Origin: Ohtaekwangia sp035628875
GTDB taxonomy: Bacteria; Bacteroidota; Bacteroidia; Cytophagales; Cyclobacteriaceae
Length of the DNA stretch: 64,000 nt
Assembly: GCA_035628875.1 (NCBI GenBank)
Contig: DASPIZ010000119.1
Span: forward strand, 4,599 to 68,598
Reading direction: 5' to 3'
The position numbers were made by a program, and so were the translations under genes. Below the pieces are notes generated by a model. The model was not told the DNA's origin. It saw nothing but the letters and a program-made list of their open reading frames with translations, and searched no databases. Shown here piece after piece: positions 43,241 through 52,464 of this stretch (positions are counted from its first letter, which is position 1; every line of letters starts with the position of its first letter).

Positions 43241-44112
43241 CACTGATATTTCGCTTGAATTAAGGCCCTTACTTTTAAGAGATCGACACCTGTATTCTGC
43301 TTGTAGTGTGTCAAGATTGCATTGTATTTAATTCTGAGTTTCGCTCTTCCTTCATTGCGCGCAATACAATCAGCGGAGGTGCAATTTTCAGTTTCATCGA
43401 TGATGTACTTTTCGTAGAACAGTGGATCGTATAACAGGAACGCTACTACTTCTGCGAAATCTTCGTTAAAAGAACTGGTGCCATAAGGAGAGACAAATCC
43501 GCGTTCAAGGGCTTCAATATCACTTAATGTGTACCACGACCCAGCGCCCGTGTAGCCCTCGGGTGATATTTGCTCAAAGTTAGGCGGCAAAGTATACCGT
43601 TGGTGCATGATGTGCGCAAACTCATGATAAATTGTTCCCAGCTGACGAAATACCCAGTCCTGATTCGTAATATCGATATCGTTAACTTCGGTGAGCGTAA
43701 TACGAGCTCCGGCATCGGCGGTTCCTAAAGTCACCGTGCCATCTTCATTAAAAATGGAAGAACCGATGAAGACAATTTCTGCCGGGACATGATCTCTGAA
43801 AAACTGACCACCGTTTTCTACCCCAAGAAAAGGTTCAATCCAATAGTCGCTTAAGAAATCCAGCATGGGAATTACGACATCCTTGTGTGGTGGGGTAACC
43901 CGTTTTGTAGGATCAACATAACGGTCTACGAATCTGTAACGAACTGCTACGCCAAATTCATCAATGAAATTCTCCTGGATATAGTTTTCAAGTTCATCCT
44001 TCGACGTTGGCGTTGTTTTTACAGGTGCAGTAATCTCTTCATCGGGATAGCACGAAGAAATGCCTGCAGCGATTAGCGCGGACAGAAAAAGAGTATATAT
44101 TTTCGTTTTCAT
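43240..44112 (-). CDS. Substrate import-associated zinc metallohydrolase lipoprotein
   Basis: The 290-residue lipoprotein has Cys21 (GISSCYPDEE). Its zinc site HEFAHIMH at 163-170 is an HExxH motif, and a downstream EDFAEVVAFLL supplies a likely third ligand. This fits the HExxH lipoprotein family found with SusC/SusD pairs (TIGR04549 type). It probably trims peptides or glycopeptides at the cell surface before uptake. It is flanked by susD (11 nt) and the DUF4302 gene (1-nt overlap). Confidence 0.88.
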   Translation of the reverse strand: MKTKIYTLFLSALIAAGISSCYPDEEITAPVKTTPTSKDELENYIQENFIDEFGVAVRYRFVDRYVDPTKRVTPPHKDVVIPMLDFLSDYWIEPFLGVENGGQFFRDHVPAEIVFIGSSIFNEDGTVTLGTADAGARITLTEVNDIDITNQDWVFRQLGTIYHEFAHIMHQRYTLPPNFEQISPEGYTGAGSWYTLSDIEALERGFVSPYGTSSFNEDFAEVVAFLLYDPLFYEKYIIDETENCTSADCIARNEGRAKLRIKYNAILTHYKQNTGVDLLKVRALIQAKYQ

Positions 44113-44123
44113 ATTAATCTCAA

Positions 44124-45593
44124 TTATCTCGGGTTTGGTTCGAGTCCACCTACATCAATGGCAGCTTGTGGAATTTGTAATACTTTTCTTGGGTCATTTT
44201 CTTCAAGAATAATAAGGCCGCCATCTTCCGTGTCGTGGCCCACAACAAGTCCAAAGCGTTTAATATCAAACCACCGAAGTCCTTCGTGAATAAATTCTTT
44301 TCTTCGCTCATCAAGGATAAAAGACAGCACAGCGAGTTGATCGCTTGAAGCGTTATAATGATTTCGCAGATCACTTATCGTAATGACGGGCTTTTCGAAA
44401 TATCGTTTATCAACGTAAAATTGCAGATCGGCGATAGCGAGATCAAGCTCATTATCAAAGGCATAACTCTCTGCGCGATTTAGCAAGACCTCTTCCCCGC
44501 GGAAAACCGGCATGATCGTGTAATACAATCCCACATTGGACGTAAGACTTGAGCGCTCAAACAGGAATTCATATTTTGCGACAGTCAGTCCGTTGGTACC
44601 TCTTTGAAAGATGGGGTATCGATCACTCCGACGCACATCTTCGGCAGAGAATGGATTTACCAGGTATAAGTTGTTGATCAAATTAATGTTTGGCCAGTAA
44701 CCCACCGTTACCGGGAAGTTAGTAACGTTACGGATCAGCAAAAGATTGCTTTGATCGGCAGGGGAGGTCAACAGTCTTAAGAACTCGTCGGTGTTGGAAT
44801 AATCTTGAAGGATAGAGGGCAGGTCTTTAACAAAAACGCCAGGGTCAGCACCCAGCATTTGGGTACTGTATTCAATGCATTTGTCAATATCAGCCTTAAA
44901 CAAATAGAAACGCGACGCAAATGCCAGTGCTGCATTTCGTGTAAAATGATATTTTCCAGAGTTGGCGTAAAAACTTCCATTCACTAATTCGAGTCCGTCC
45001 AGCAGGTCTCTTTCCACTTTATCATAAACTTCCTGAACACTGTGGCGATCATATTGTTTGACAAAAACAGTTTCCGGTTCTTCCACGTAGGGGATACCCG
45101 CATCGGAAGCAGCGGTTTGTTCGTTGTAGTGTTTTGCAAATAAATTCACCAACATGAAATGCCCGTAAGCACGTGTAAGCAGGGCTTCACCTCTTACTGC
45201 ATCACGTTCTGCTTCGTCACCTTTCAGATCGTCGATCACGGCAAGCACTTCATTGGCATGTGCAATGGCGCTGTATGTTGTTTCCCAGAAATTGGTTGGC
45301 GTGTCTTGCTCTACACTGGTGATATCCTGCCATGCATAAGCCTGGTTGTGTTCTGTAAGCTTTGTTGTTCCCAGGGTGTAATTTACATTGTCACTCATCC
45401 ATTCTGTAAAAGTATAAGCGCCACTCGCGTATGCGTTTGTAAGAAGCTGGGCTGCTTTTGTTGTGGTGTTCAGCTCAACGCGATTGTCAGGATTCTCCGA
45501 AAGGAAATCACCACAACTTCCCAGTGTTAACAATAGAGCAACGTATATTGTTTGGCTGGAAAACTTCTTCATTTTGTTTAGGAACTTATTCAT
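44124..45593 (-). CDS. SusD/RagB family surface lipoprotein
   Basis: The protein has 489 residues from the ATG at 45593, with lipobox Cys27 (LLTLGSCGDFL). SusD features are EYPDNRVELNTTTKAAQLLTNAY-type N-terminus, RGEALLTRAYGHFMLVNLFAKHY and the C-terminal LSFILDERRKEFIHEGLRWFDIKRFG. It forms the lid on the SusC barrel and binds the substrate outside the cell. An ATG seven codons later (MKKFSSQT) is an alternative start. It lies 11 nt after susC. Confidence 0.93.
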   Translation of the reverse strand: MNKFLNKMKKFSSQTIYVALLLTLGSCGDFLSENPDNRVELNTTTKAAQLLTNAYASGAYTFTEWMSDNVNYTLGTTKLTEHNQAYAWQDITSVEQDTPTNFWETTYSAIAHANEVLAVIDDLKGDEAERDAVRGEALLTRAYGHFMLVNLFAKHYNEQTAASDAGIPYVEEPETVFVKQYDRHSVQEVYDKVERDLLDGLELVNGSFYANSGKYHFTRNAALAFASRFYLFKADIDKCIEYSTQMLGADPGVFVKDLPSILQDYSNTDEFLRLLTSPADQSNLLLIRNVTNFPVTVGYWPNINLINNLYLVNPFSAEDVRRSDRYPIFQRGTNGLTVAKYEFLFERSSLTSNVGLYYTIMPVFRGEEVLLNRAESYAFDNELDLAIADLQFYVDKRYFEKPVITISDLRNHYNASSDQLAVLSFILDERRKEFIHEGLRWFDIKRFGLVVGHDTEDGGLIILEENDPRKVLQIPQAAIDVGGLEPNPR

Positions 45594-45604
45594 CACTTGT
45601 TCAA

Positions 45605-48600
45605 TTAAAATCCTATCGTTATTGCTGTTGTTATTAGACGTGGTTGTGGTAAGGCTACACCGCCGGAGGAAAAGAATTCAGGATCCTGCCCATTCAGTTT
45701 CGAATCTGAATACAGTAAAGCCAGGTTTTGTCCTTCTACCGAAAGCTGCGCATTCGAAGCACCAATTCGTCGTATCCAGTTTGCGGGCAGCTGGTAACTC
45801 AGTCGCACCGTCTTTAGGCGGATGTAACCGCCATCTGCCACACGCACCGTACTCTTATTAAAGAGATCATAAGCATTAAGCAGGTCCGAATTTCCGCCGA
45901 ATACAACCTCGCGGTCAAGAATCACCGGAATGTCTGTTTCATTTTCGTCCCCAGGAACGACCCACCTGTTTACGAAACTCTGTGATAAAGAACTGTAATC
46001 AGTGTATGCAGGATAAAACGCATCATCGAGTCTGATCTTATAATCAAATTTAAAAGAGAGGAACACACTCAGTGAGAAATTTTTGTACGTGAACATGTTG
46101 GTAAGGCCACCAGCACCCCTGGGTTCTGCCGGACCTTCATACTTCAACACACTAGTGAGATTTTCGCGCTCCTGAAGATCGTAGTAGTAAACGACTTCAT
46201 CATCGCCATCGTAAAAAGTAGGAATACCGCGATAATCAAGGCCTGCGTATTTTGTTGAGAACAAACCCCTTCGTGGCCCGCCCTGCACGGCAGCACCGCC
46301 CTGTACAATGGCATCGGCGATTCTTGGATTGTAATCCAGTCTTGTGATCCAGTCGCGGGTGTAACCGACATTAAAGTTTGATGTCCAGGCAAAATCGCCA
46401 CGACGCAGGTTCAGCGTGTTAATGGAAAACTCAAATCCGTTTGACTTCATGTCGGCATAGTTGCCTGACTTGTAGGGTTCGCCACCAACGCCGCTGTTTT
46501 GAAGAATGCCAATAAGGTCAAAGGAATTACGTGTGTAGTAATCAACTGTACCGGAAATTTTATTACCGAATAGGCCAAAATCAAATCCGACATTAAATTC
46601 CTTCAGTTTCTCCCAAGTCAGATTTGAGTTCTCAAGATCTTCAATTCGTAGGTAGGTTTCTACGTCGGTGGGTCTGAGGGTTACATCGGATTGGATATTT
46701 AACAATGCGCTTGTATTAGGTCCAAGATTGGCGGATAGGCCATACGTGGCGCGCAATTTAAAGTAGTCCATCCAGTCAAAATCAAAAAAAGCTTCCCTGT
46801 CAAGGTTCCAGGCACCACTCACATTCCAGGTGGGCAGGTACCTGGCGTCGACACTTTTACCTAAACGGTTTGAGCCATCATAGCGGATTGTTCCATTAAA
46901 AACATACTTCTCATTATAAGCGTATGCCGCATTCAAAAAGAAGCCGGCAAAGCGTTCAGTGTCTTTGTTGAGTTCGAAGATGCTAATGCCCTGGCGATTA
47001 AGGAAGTCAATCATTGATGGATCGGTGTTAACCACACCTCCGTTCTCATACACCACGCCAATGCCATCCGCCCGACGACTCATCCGATCCGTGAATTTAA
47101 TTTCTTGTCCGCCAAGAAGTGTAATAGCATGAACCGTATTGATTGTATGCGACCAATCCACGCTGTTTCGGATGTAGAAATATTTTAATTCATCGGTATT
47201 TACATTATTGAAACCGCCTTCAGGTAATACAATTTTTGGTTGACCAGTAGGATCGTCCGGATCGCGAAATAACAAGGGGTTCAATTCCTGAATGTATTGG
47301 GTATCGTCCGCACGATACGCTTCTGCCTGATTGGAATACTCATGAATAACGTGCTCGCGTTTTGTTGTGGCATATCGGCCCTGGATCGCACTCCTAAATG
47401 CCAGTCTTTCATTGATCTTATAATTTAGATCTACCTGTGTTGAAAGATCTGCAACATTAATATTCATATAGTTTAGATCCAACTCGCGAAGGATATTGAA
47501 GGGGGCATAGTTGCGCCTGAAATATTCGAGGCTGCCATCGTTGTTGTAGGGCCGGATTGAGCGACTGGTATTCAAAGCATAGCTTAATGGGTTAATATCA
47601 AAGTCTCTTCTGTATCGTCCGGTGATGGGATCGAAATCGCGGTTTTGTGTGCCGGGTACTTTTTGTTCCCGGTAATTGGCTGTGAGTTTAAGGTCGAGCG
47701 AGAATTTGTTTGAAAAGTAAAAACTGTTCTTCGCTGTGCCGGCATAACGTTTCACATTATCCGCAATAGTCTGTCCATTGTCGTTCAGAAAACTAAGTGA
47801 ATAATAGCTGTTGTGTTTTTCAGTTCCGGAAGTGAGGCTGAAGGAATGCTGTTGCTGTACTGAATAATCACGGAATAAAACATCAAACCAATCGGTATTT
47901 GCAGTTTCATATTGGTTTAAGAATTCTTCATTGAGCGAACCATAGAGTCCCCAGTTCTCCTCATGTTCGGAAATCAAGGCAAACATTTTACCCATAGCAC
48001 CATAGTTCTGTGCTTTCACCGAGGTGGTGATATCGATCAGTCCCTTCTCATACATTTCGCGATACACGGACATTTCATCGCGCGAATTCATGATGTCAAA
48101 CTGATTATATGTAGGGCGTAAGTGTACAGAAAAATTACCTGAATAACTTACCTTGGTAGCACCGCTTTTTCCGCGTTTTGTAGTGATTACGATTACGCCG
48201 TTTTTAGCACGGGTACCATACAACGCCGTTGCGGACGCATCTTTTAACACTTGAAAGGACGCGATGTCGTCAGGGTTAATACCAGCAATAGAGGAGGCTG
48301 TTAGGGTGTTGGCATTTCCGGTGATGATGTCATCAGCGCTGACAGAATTTAAATCTTCAAGGATAACACCGTCCACGACCCAGAGCGGTTGATTGTCTCC
48401 ATTAATTGAGGTGTTTCCACGTATTCTTATTTTCGGACTTGTACCAAAAGTTCCAGACACATTATCAACGGTAACACCAGCAATTCGTCCTTCCAACATC
48501 TGACTTGCATCGCTCATGCCTGGAGCCCTCACATCATCCATCTTAAGACTAACTGCGGAACCAGTAAATAGTTTTCGCTCTACTTCCTGAAAACCGGTCA

Positions 48601-48919
48601 CAACGACCTCTTCCAGTTCAGTGGCATCTGGCACGAGTTGCACATCGATTGTACTGCGCTGACCTACCACAATTTCGGTGGATGTAAAACCAATGAAAGA
48701 AAATACGAGGGTATCGCCTGGCTTCCGAACATTTAGCTCGTAAAAACCATTGATGTCCGCAACTGTACCCCTGGTGGTATTTTTTATACGGACGTTAACA
48801 GCCGGTAATTCAGTTCCGTCTTTAGCGGATGTAATGCGGCCGGATACTTTAAAGTCCTGGGCGTTCAGGCTGGATGATATTAACCAAACAATAAACCCTC
48901 CAAATAGAAATTTCTTCAT
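45605..48919 (-). CDS. SusC/RagA family TonB-linked outer-membrane protein
   Basis: The 1104-residue protein has a signal peptide (about 1-21). A carboxypeptidase-regulatory-like domain follows at about 25-105 (VSGRITSAKDGTELPAVNV), then a plug domain with SGTFGTSPKIRIRGNTSI and LKDASATALYGTRAKNG, and a long beta-barrel ending in FITTAITIGF-like aromatic residues. This is the energised channel of a SusCD uptake complex. The TTTRGTVADINGFYEL pattern is typical. It is the first gene of a five-gene operon; the zinc metallohydrolase downstream suggests a peptide or glycopeptide substrate. Confidence 0.95.
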   Translation of the reverse strand: MKKFLFGGFIVWLISSSLNAQDFKVSGRITSAKDGTELPAVNVRIKNTTRGTVADINGFYELNVRKPGDTLVFSFIGFTSTEIVVGQRSTIDVQLVPDATELEEVVVTGFQEVERKLFTGSAVSLKMDDVRAPGMSDASQMLEGRIAGVTVDNVSGTFGTSPKIRIRGNTSINGDNQPLWVVDGVILEDLNSVSADDIITGNANTLTASSIAGINPDDIASFQVLKDASATALYGTRAKNGVIVITTKRGKSGATKVSYSGNFSVHLRPTYNQFDIMNSRDEMSVYREMYEKGLIDITTSVKAQNYGAMGKMFALISEHEENWGLYGSLNEEFLNQYETANTDWFDVLFRDYSVQQQHSFSLTSGTEKHNSYYSLSFLNDNGQTIADNVKRYAGTAKNSFYFSNKFSLDLKLTANYREQKVPGTQNRDFDPITGRYRRDFDINPLSYALNTSRSIRPYNNDGSLEYFRRNYAPFNILRELDLNYMNINVADLSTQVDLNYKINERLAFRSAIQGRYATTKREHVIHEYSNQAEAYRADDTQYIQELNPLLFRDPDDPTGQPKIVLPEGGFNNVNTDELKYFYIRNSVDWSHTINTVHAITLLGGQEIKFTDRMSRRADGIGVVYENGGVVNTDPSMIDFLNRQGISIFELNKDTERFAGFFLNAAYAYNEKYVFNGTIRYDGSNRLGKSVDARYLPTWNVSGAWNLDREAFFDFDWMDYFKLRATYGLSANLGPNTSALLNIQSDVTLRPTDVETYLRIEDLENSNLTWEKLKEFNVGFDFGLFGNKISGTVDYYTRNSFDLIGILQNSGVGGEPYKSGNYADMKSNGFEFSINTLNLRRGDFAWTSNFNVGYTRDWITRLDYNPRIADAIVQGGAAVQGGPRRGLFSTKYAGLDYRGIPTFYDGDDEVVYYYDLQERENLTSVLKYEGPAEPRGAGGLTNMFTYKNFSLSVFLSFKFDYKIRLDDAFYPAYTDYSSLSQSFVNRWVVPGDENETDIPVILDREVVFGGNSDLLNAYDLFNKSTVRVADGGYIRLKTVRLSYQLPANWIRRIGASNAQLSVEGQNLALLYSDSKLNGQDPEFFSSGGVALPQPRLITTAITIGF

Positions 48920-49284
48920 GCGTTCGCAGTAATCTTTCGAGAAGCTTTTTAATAAATGTTAATCTGAATTTGATGACGATTAGACTATGCGAACATTATA
49001 CCGCCAATACACACCGCGACAGGTCGCTTGAAATAATGGGAGAAACTAATAGCGTAAAGATCTAATCATAGTTGCAAATTACAGCCTTCTAAATTAAGGA
49101 TTAAACCCTATAAATCAAGGCTAGTTGATATCAGAAGAATTTATTTTTAAAAAACAAACGGTGGAATACTTTTCTGTACCCTGATTTGCGTTATAAACTG
49201 AATTAACCTGGCCGGTGATGCCCTTCGAAGGATTTTATGCTTCGAAATCGCAGCAGTTACCCGAATTCTTAAGGGAGGTCTCTG
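48920..49284. other. 365-nt upstream region of the SusCD operon
   Basis: Between the kinase and SusC stop/starts no gene is seen. A perfect short inverted repeat GCGAC-AG-GTCGC lies at 49016-49027. A TTCGAAG / CTTCGAA hairpin lies at 49223-49246, without a T-run. No full TTTG/TAnnTTTG promoter is evident, so the SusC promoter may use another sigma factor. Confidence 0.5.
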
Positions 49285-50646
49285 TTAATTTATTGTCTTA
49301 AAATAAAGGTAAAAGGTAGCGCCGATTCCCGGTTCAGAAGATACCTTAATTGTACCGTGGTGAAGAGTCATGATTTGCTTGGATAAGCTCAGTCCGATGC
49401 CTGATCCTTCTTTCCGGGTTGAAAAAAATGGTATGAAGATTTCATTTAAAGATTGTGCCGGGATACCGACCCCGTTGTCTGTCACCTGGATGGTGATTCC
49501 CTGGTCTTTTCTAAATGAGGTTATGGTAATATTTTTGTCGACCCTCTGATCCAGGGCATGAATGCTATTGGTGATCAGGTTGATAATAACTTGTTCGATG
49601 AGTTTTGCATCGCCTGTAAATGGTAATGATTCTTCATGTGTATGAACGTGGAAACTAATGTTTTTACGCTGCATTTCCTCCTTCATCAACAGTTGGATCC
49701 GAAGTAACAGTTCAGTTGCATCAAGCGGTTGCATTACCGGTTTGGGGATACGGGAAAACTTCCGGTAATTTTCTACGAAATCCAATAAACCGTCGCTGCG
49801 TTTTTGAATGGTATTCAGTGAAAACCGAATGTCGCTAATGGTCTCATCCGACAAATCCAGTTTTGTTTTTTGTGTTCCGGATTTTGTAATGAGCATGTCC
49901 TGCATCGTTTCTGTTAAGGAGGAGATAGGGGTAACCGAATTCATGATCTCATGCGTGAGGATGCGGATGAGTTTATGCCAGGCTTCAATTTCTTTTTGTT
50001 CAATCTCTGAATTAATATCCTGAAGCGTGATCAGTTTGTAAGGTTTATCAAGGATGACGAGGGTACTGACATCAACAGCAATAATTTTTGATTCTCCTTT
50101 AATCCTTGCTTCCAGGGGTTTTCTTCCGTTATCTCCCAGTTGTTCGATCTCTTTTGCAAGCACGGGGTTTTGCTGGTGAAGTAGTTGCCAGTTTGTTATG
50201 CGGTGAAGGTTCAATAACTCTTCTGCTGTGGAATTGATGAGTGTGATGTTGGTTCCGTCCAGTGAAACAATACCAATGTGTATTTGTTCGACTAGTCGTT
50301 TTAAAAATTGATACTGAACTTCTTTTTCAATCTTAACTTTTCTGAACGATTCGATAATTTCCCCGAAACTGTTATTCAGGTCCTGAAATGATTTCCCAAA
50401 ATGGTTTTCGCGGAAAGAAACCGAAAAGTCCGCATGTCTGATGGCCAGGAAAAAGCGTGTTAATTCCCTGTTGGTATGGTTAACAAAATGAATTAGCTCA
50501 CCAACTTGTCCTGCCAGAATCGCACTTAAGATTACCTGATTAAAAAATAGCTGGTCATCTCCAAAGATCCACGCCAGCAGAAATACATTACCTACGATAA
50601 GTGCAACACGAAGGATGATACGTATGCTGAAGTGTTGATGAGTCAT
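49285..50646 (-). CDS. Membrane sensor histidine kinase (NtrY-like)
   Basis: The 453-residue kinase has two N-terminal TM helices (about 9-45), a PAS-like region (about 130-220), a His-box RILTHEIMNSVTPISSLTET near 235-252, and an ATPase domain with NLITNSIHAL, VTDNGVGIP and GSGIGLSLSKQI. It should phosphorylate the NtrC-type regulator encoded upstream. The frame is open 40 codons further, but that stretch reads through a GATTGGGTGATTATAAAATT repeat (peptide NHPIFKF repeated), so I start at ATG 50646 (MTHQHFSIR). Confidence 0.9.
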   Translation of the reverse strand: MTHQHFSIRIILRVALIVGNVFLLAWIFGDDQLFFNQVILSAILAGQVGELIHFVNHTNRELTRFFLAIRHADFSVSFRENHFGKSFQDLNNSFGEIIESFRKVKIEKEVQYQFLKRLVEQIHIGIVSLDGTNITLINSTAEELLNLHRITNWQLLHQQNPVLAKEIEQLGDNGRKPLEARIKGESKIIAVDVSTLVILDKPYKLITLQDINSEIEQKEIEAWHKLIRILTHEIMNSVTPISSLTETMQDMLITKSGTQKTKLDLSDETISDIRFSLNTIQKRSDGLLDFVENYRKFSRIPKPVMQPLDATELLLRIQLLMKEEMQRKNISFHVHTHEESLPFTGDAKLIEQVIINLITNSIHALDQRVDKNITITSFRKDQGITIQVTDNGVGIPAQSLNEIFIPFFSTRKEGSGIGLSLSKQIMTLHHGTIKVSSEPGIGATFYLYFKTIN

Positions 50647-50654
50647 TGGAGGAG

Positions 50655-50922
50655 TATTGATTGAAAGATTGGATGAAAATTTAAAAATTGGGTGATTATA
50701 AAATTTAAAGATTGGGTGATTATGAAATTGGAAGATTACTTTTAAGTTGGCGATAACTAACCGCAAAGGCGGAAAGGCGCGAAGTTCCGCAAAGCTGGTA
50801 ACAACTTTTGAATACGTTTCTAATCGGTTGTCGAAAAATCAAACCTCAAACTTCAAACGTCTAACCTCAAACCCTGTCGCACTTCCATCGTTACCAGAAA
50901 CCCAATTTCAAGCTTTGACCCT
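50655..50922. repeat. Repeat block between the kinase and response regulator
   Basis: At 50655-50745 words of GATTGGGTGATTATAAAATT type repeat. At about 50755-50805 there is CCGCAAAGGCGGAAAGGCGC, another known-looking intergenic word. At 50845-50890 there are CAAACCTCAAACTTC words. The block separates two genes that are usually adjacent. Confidence 0.7.
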
Positions 50923-52287
50923 TCAAAGCTCATGTTTTTTCATTCTTCGATACAGCGCTGTGCGGGTCATTCCCAGGGTTTTGGCGGTATTGCTTACGTG
51001 GCCGTCGTGGTCTTGCAAGGAACGAATTAAAAATTGTTTTTCCATTTCATCCATGGTTAACGGCTCGTCGTTTTTCTGACTTTGGATTCGATCATGCATG
51101 AAAAATGCTTCCGTGGTAATGAGCTTGCCTTCAGTGAGGATCACGGCTCGCTCTACAGCGTGCTGAAGTTCACGAATATTTCCAGGCCATGGATATTTCT
51201 TCAGTTTAGCGATCACCGGCTTGTCCAGTTTCATTCCTGGTCGTTTGTATTTATGGCTGTAACGTTGTAAGAAGTGTTCGGCTAAAAGGGGAATGTCTTC
51301 AATCCGTTCGCGTAAGGGAGGAACCCGGATCTCCACTGTATTAATACGGTATAGGAGATCTTGCCTGAATTTTTTTTCAACCACCATATTGTTCAGGGGC
51401 ATGTTCGTTGCGCAGATCAGCCGAAAATTGACTGCAATTTCGGTGTTAGATCCCAGTCGCTGTATTTTTCGGTTTTGAAGTACGGTGAGTAGTTTTGATT
51501 GAAGAGATAAGGACAGGTTGCCAATTTCATCGAGGAATAATGATCCGCCGGAGGCAATTTCAAATCGTCCGGGTTTATTTTGTTTCGCATCGGTAAACGC
51601 ACCTTTTGCATAGCCGAACAACTCACTTTCAAACAACGTTTCTGTTAACGATCCAAGATCAACTGATATAAAAACGTTGTTCCTACGGTTGGATTGCCGG
51701 TGTATCGCACGGGCGACCAGTTCTTTTCCTGTTCCGTTTTCGCCGAGAATGAGTACATCAGCCTCTGTTGCGGAAACGCGATCGATGAGTTCATGAACTC
51801 TGCGTATAGCGGGAGAGTTACCAATGAAATCCTGGTACGGGTGATCAATATCGTCACTTAGTTTCTCACTGGTGTTCTTTAATTTTTCTACCTCCTTTTT
51901 TGATTTCCGGAGTTGCAACGCAGCGAAGATGGTCGCCAATAATTTTTGGTTTTTCCAAGGTTTGGTAACAAAATCGACCGCGCCCTGTTTCATGGCTTTC
52001 ACGGCCAGGTCAACTTCACCATACGCTGTGATCAGGATAACAACAGCGTCAGGATCAATTTTTAAGATATGGTTCAACCAGTAGAAACCTTCTTCGCCAT
52101 CGTTTACCCCTTTTTTAAAATTCATATCCAGCAGGATAACATCGTAAACGGTGGTTCTCAGGTGGGCGGGTATGCGGGCGGGATCATCCTCAAGTTGAAC
52201 AATGGCAAACTCTTGTTTCAGAAACATACGGGCCGTTTCCAACACGTCGCGGTCATCGTCAATAATTAATACTTTTGATGGATTCAT
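50923..52287 (-). CDS. Sigma54-dependent response regulator (NtrC family)
   Basis: The 454-residue regulator has a receiver domain (phosphoacceptor Asp54 in ILLDMNF, Lys109 in VTKPW). A AAA+ domain carries Walker A GENGTGKE at 182-189 and a GAFTDA loop at 229-234; the usual form is GAFTGA, and the Asp variant occurs naturally. A C-terminal FIS-type HTH (HVSNTAKTLGMTRTALYRRM) ends it. It activates sigma54 RNA polymerase from distant sites. It is divergent from the permease operon, with two inverted repeats and a sigma54 promoter in the gap. Confidence 0.93.
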   Translation of the reverse strand: MNPSKVLIIDDDRDVLETARMFLKQEFAIVQLEDDPARIPAHLRTTVYDVILLDMNFKKGVNDGEEGFYWLNHILKIDPDAVVILITAYGEVDLAVKAMKQGAVDFVTKPWKNQKLLATIFAALQLRKSKKEVEKLKNTSEKLSDDIDHPYQDFIGNSPAIRRVHELIDRVSATEADVLILGENGTGKELVARAIHRQSNRRNNVFISVDLGSLTETLFESELFGYAKGAFTDAKQNKPGRFEIASGGSLFLDEIGNLSLSLQSKLLTVLQNRKIQRLGSNTEIAVNFRLICATNMPLNNMVVEKKFRQDLLYRINTVEIRVPPLRERIEDIPLLAEHFLQRYSHKYKRPGMKLDKPVIAKLKKYPWPGNIRELQHAVERAVILTEGKLITTEAFFMHDRIQSQKNDEPLTMDEMEKQFLIRSLQDHDGHVSNTAKTLGMTRTALYRRMKKHEL

Positions 52288-52317
52288 GGCAGGATGAGAC
52301 TGCCTAAAGTTATTTAT

Positions 52318-52334
52318 TTTGTATCAAATACAAA
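52318..52334. promoter_or_regulatory. Inverted repeat 1, candidate regulator site
   Basis: TTTGTAT-CAA-ATACAAA is a perfect 7-bp inverted repeat, 31 nt from the regulator start and about 100 nt before the -24 box. Candidate upstream activator site. Confidence 0.55.
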
Positions 52335-52342
52335 CATTGGTG

Positions 52343-52360
52343 TGTATCGGAAACGATACA
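52343..52360. promoter_or_regulatory. Inverted repeat 2, candidate regulator site
   Basis: TGTATCG-GAAA-CGATACA is a perfect 7-bp inverted repeat about 25 nt (centre to centre) from repeat 1. Both share GTAT/ATAC, so they are likely bound by the same dimer. Confidence 0.6.
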
Positions 52361-52434
52361 ATAGATGATGGATATTGAATTGTATTATTCATAACGTATT
52401 GAAAATTAATTACTTATAATACTGGCATTTGGTT

Positions 52435-52450
52435 TGGCAATCGTGTTGCA
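52435..52450 (+). promoter_or_regulatory. Sigma54 (-24/-12) promoter of the permease operon
   Basis: TGGCAATCGTGTTGCA has GG and GC exactly 10 nt apart, as in the TGGCAC-N5-TTGC consensus with one mismatch. Transcription would start near 52461, 4 nt before the permease ATG. Confidence 0.7.
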
Positions 52451-52464
52451 TAATTCACTGAAAC

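Noticed and set aside
44124..44160. tRNA-like GGTTCGAGTCC word
   Set aside because: It lies in the coding end of the SusD gene (GGLEPNPR on the other strand), with no cloverleaf around it.
49223..49246. Terminator after the histidine kinase
   Set aside because: TTCGAAG / CTTCGAA can pair, but there is no T-run on the minus strand.
52423..52438. Alternative sigma54 site TGGCATTTGGTTTGG
   Set aside because: It has GG at both positions; the -12 GC is missing. The overlapping site at 52435-52450 fits better.
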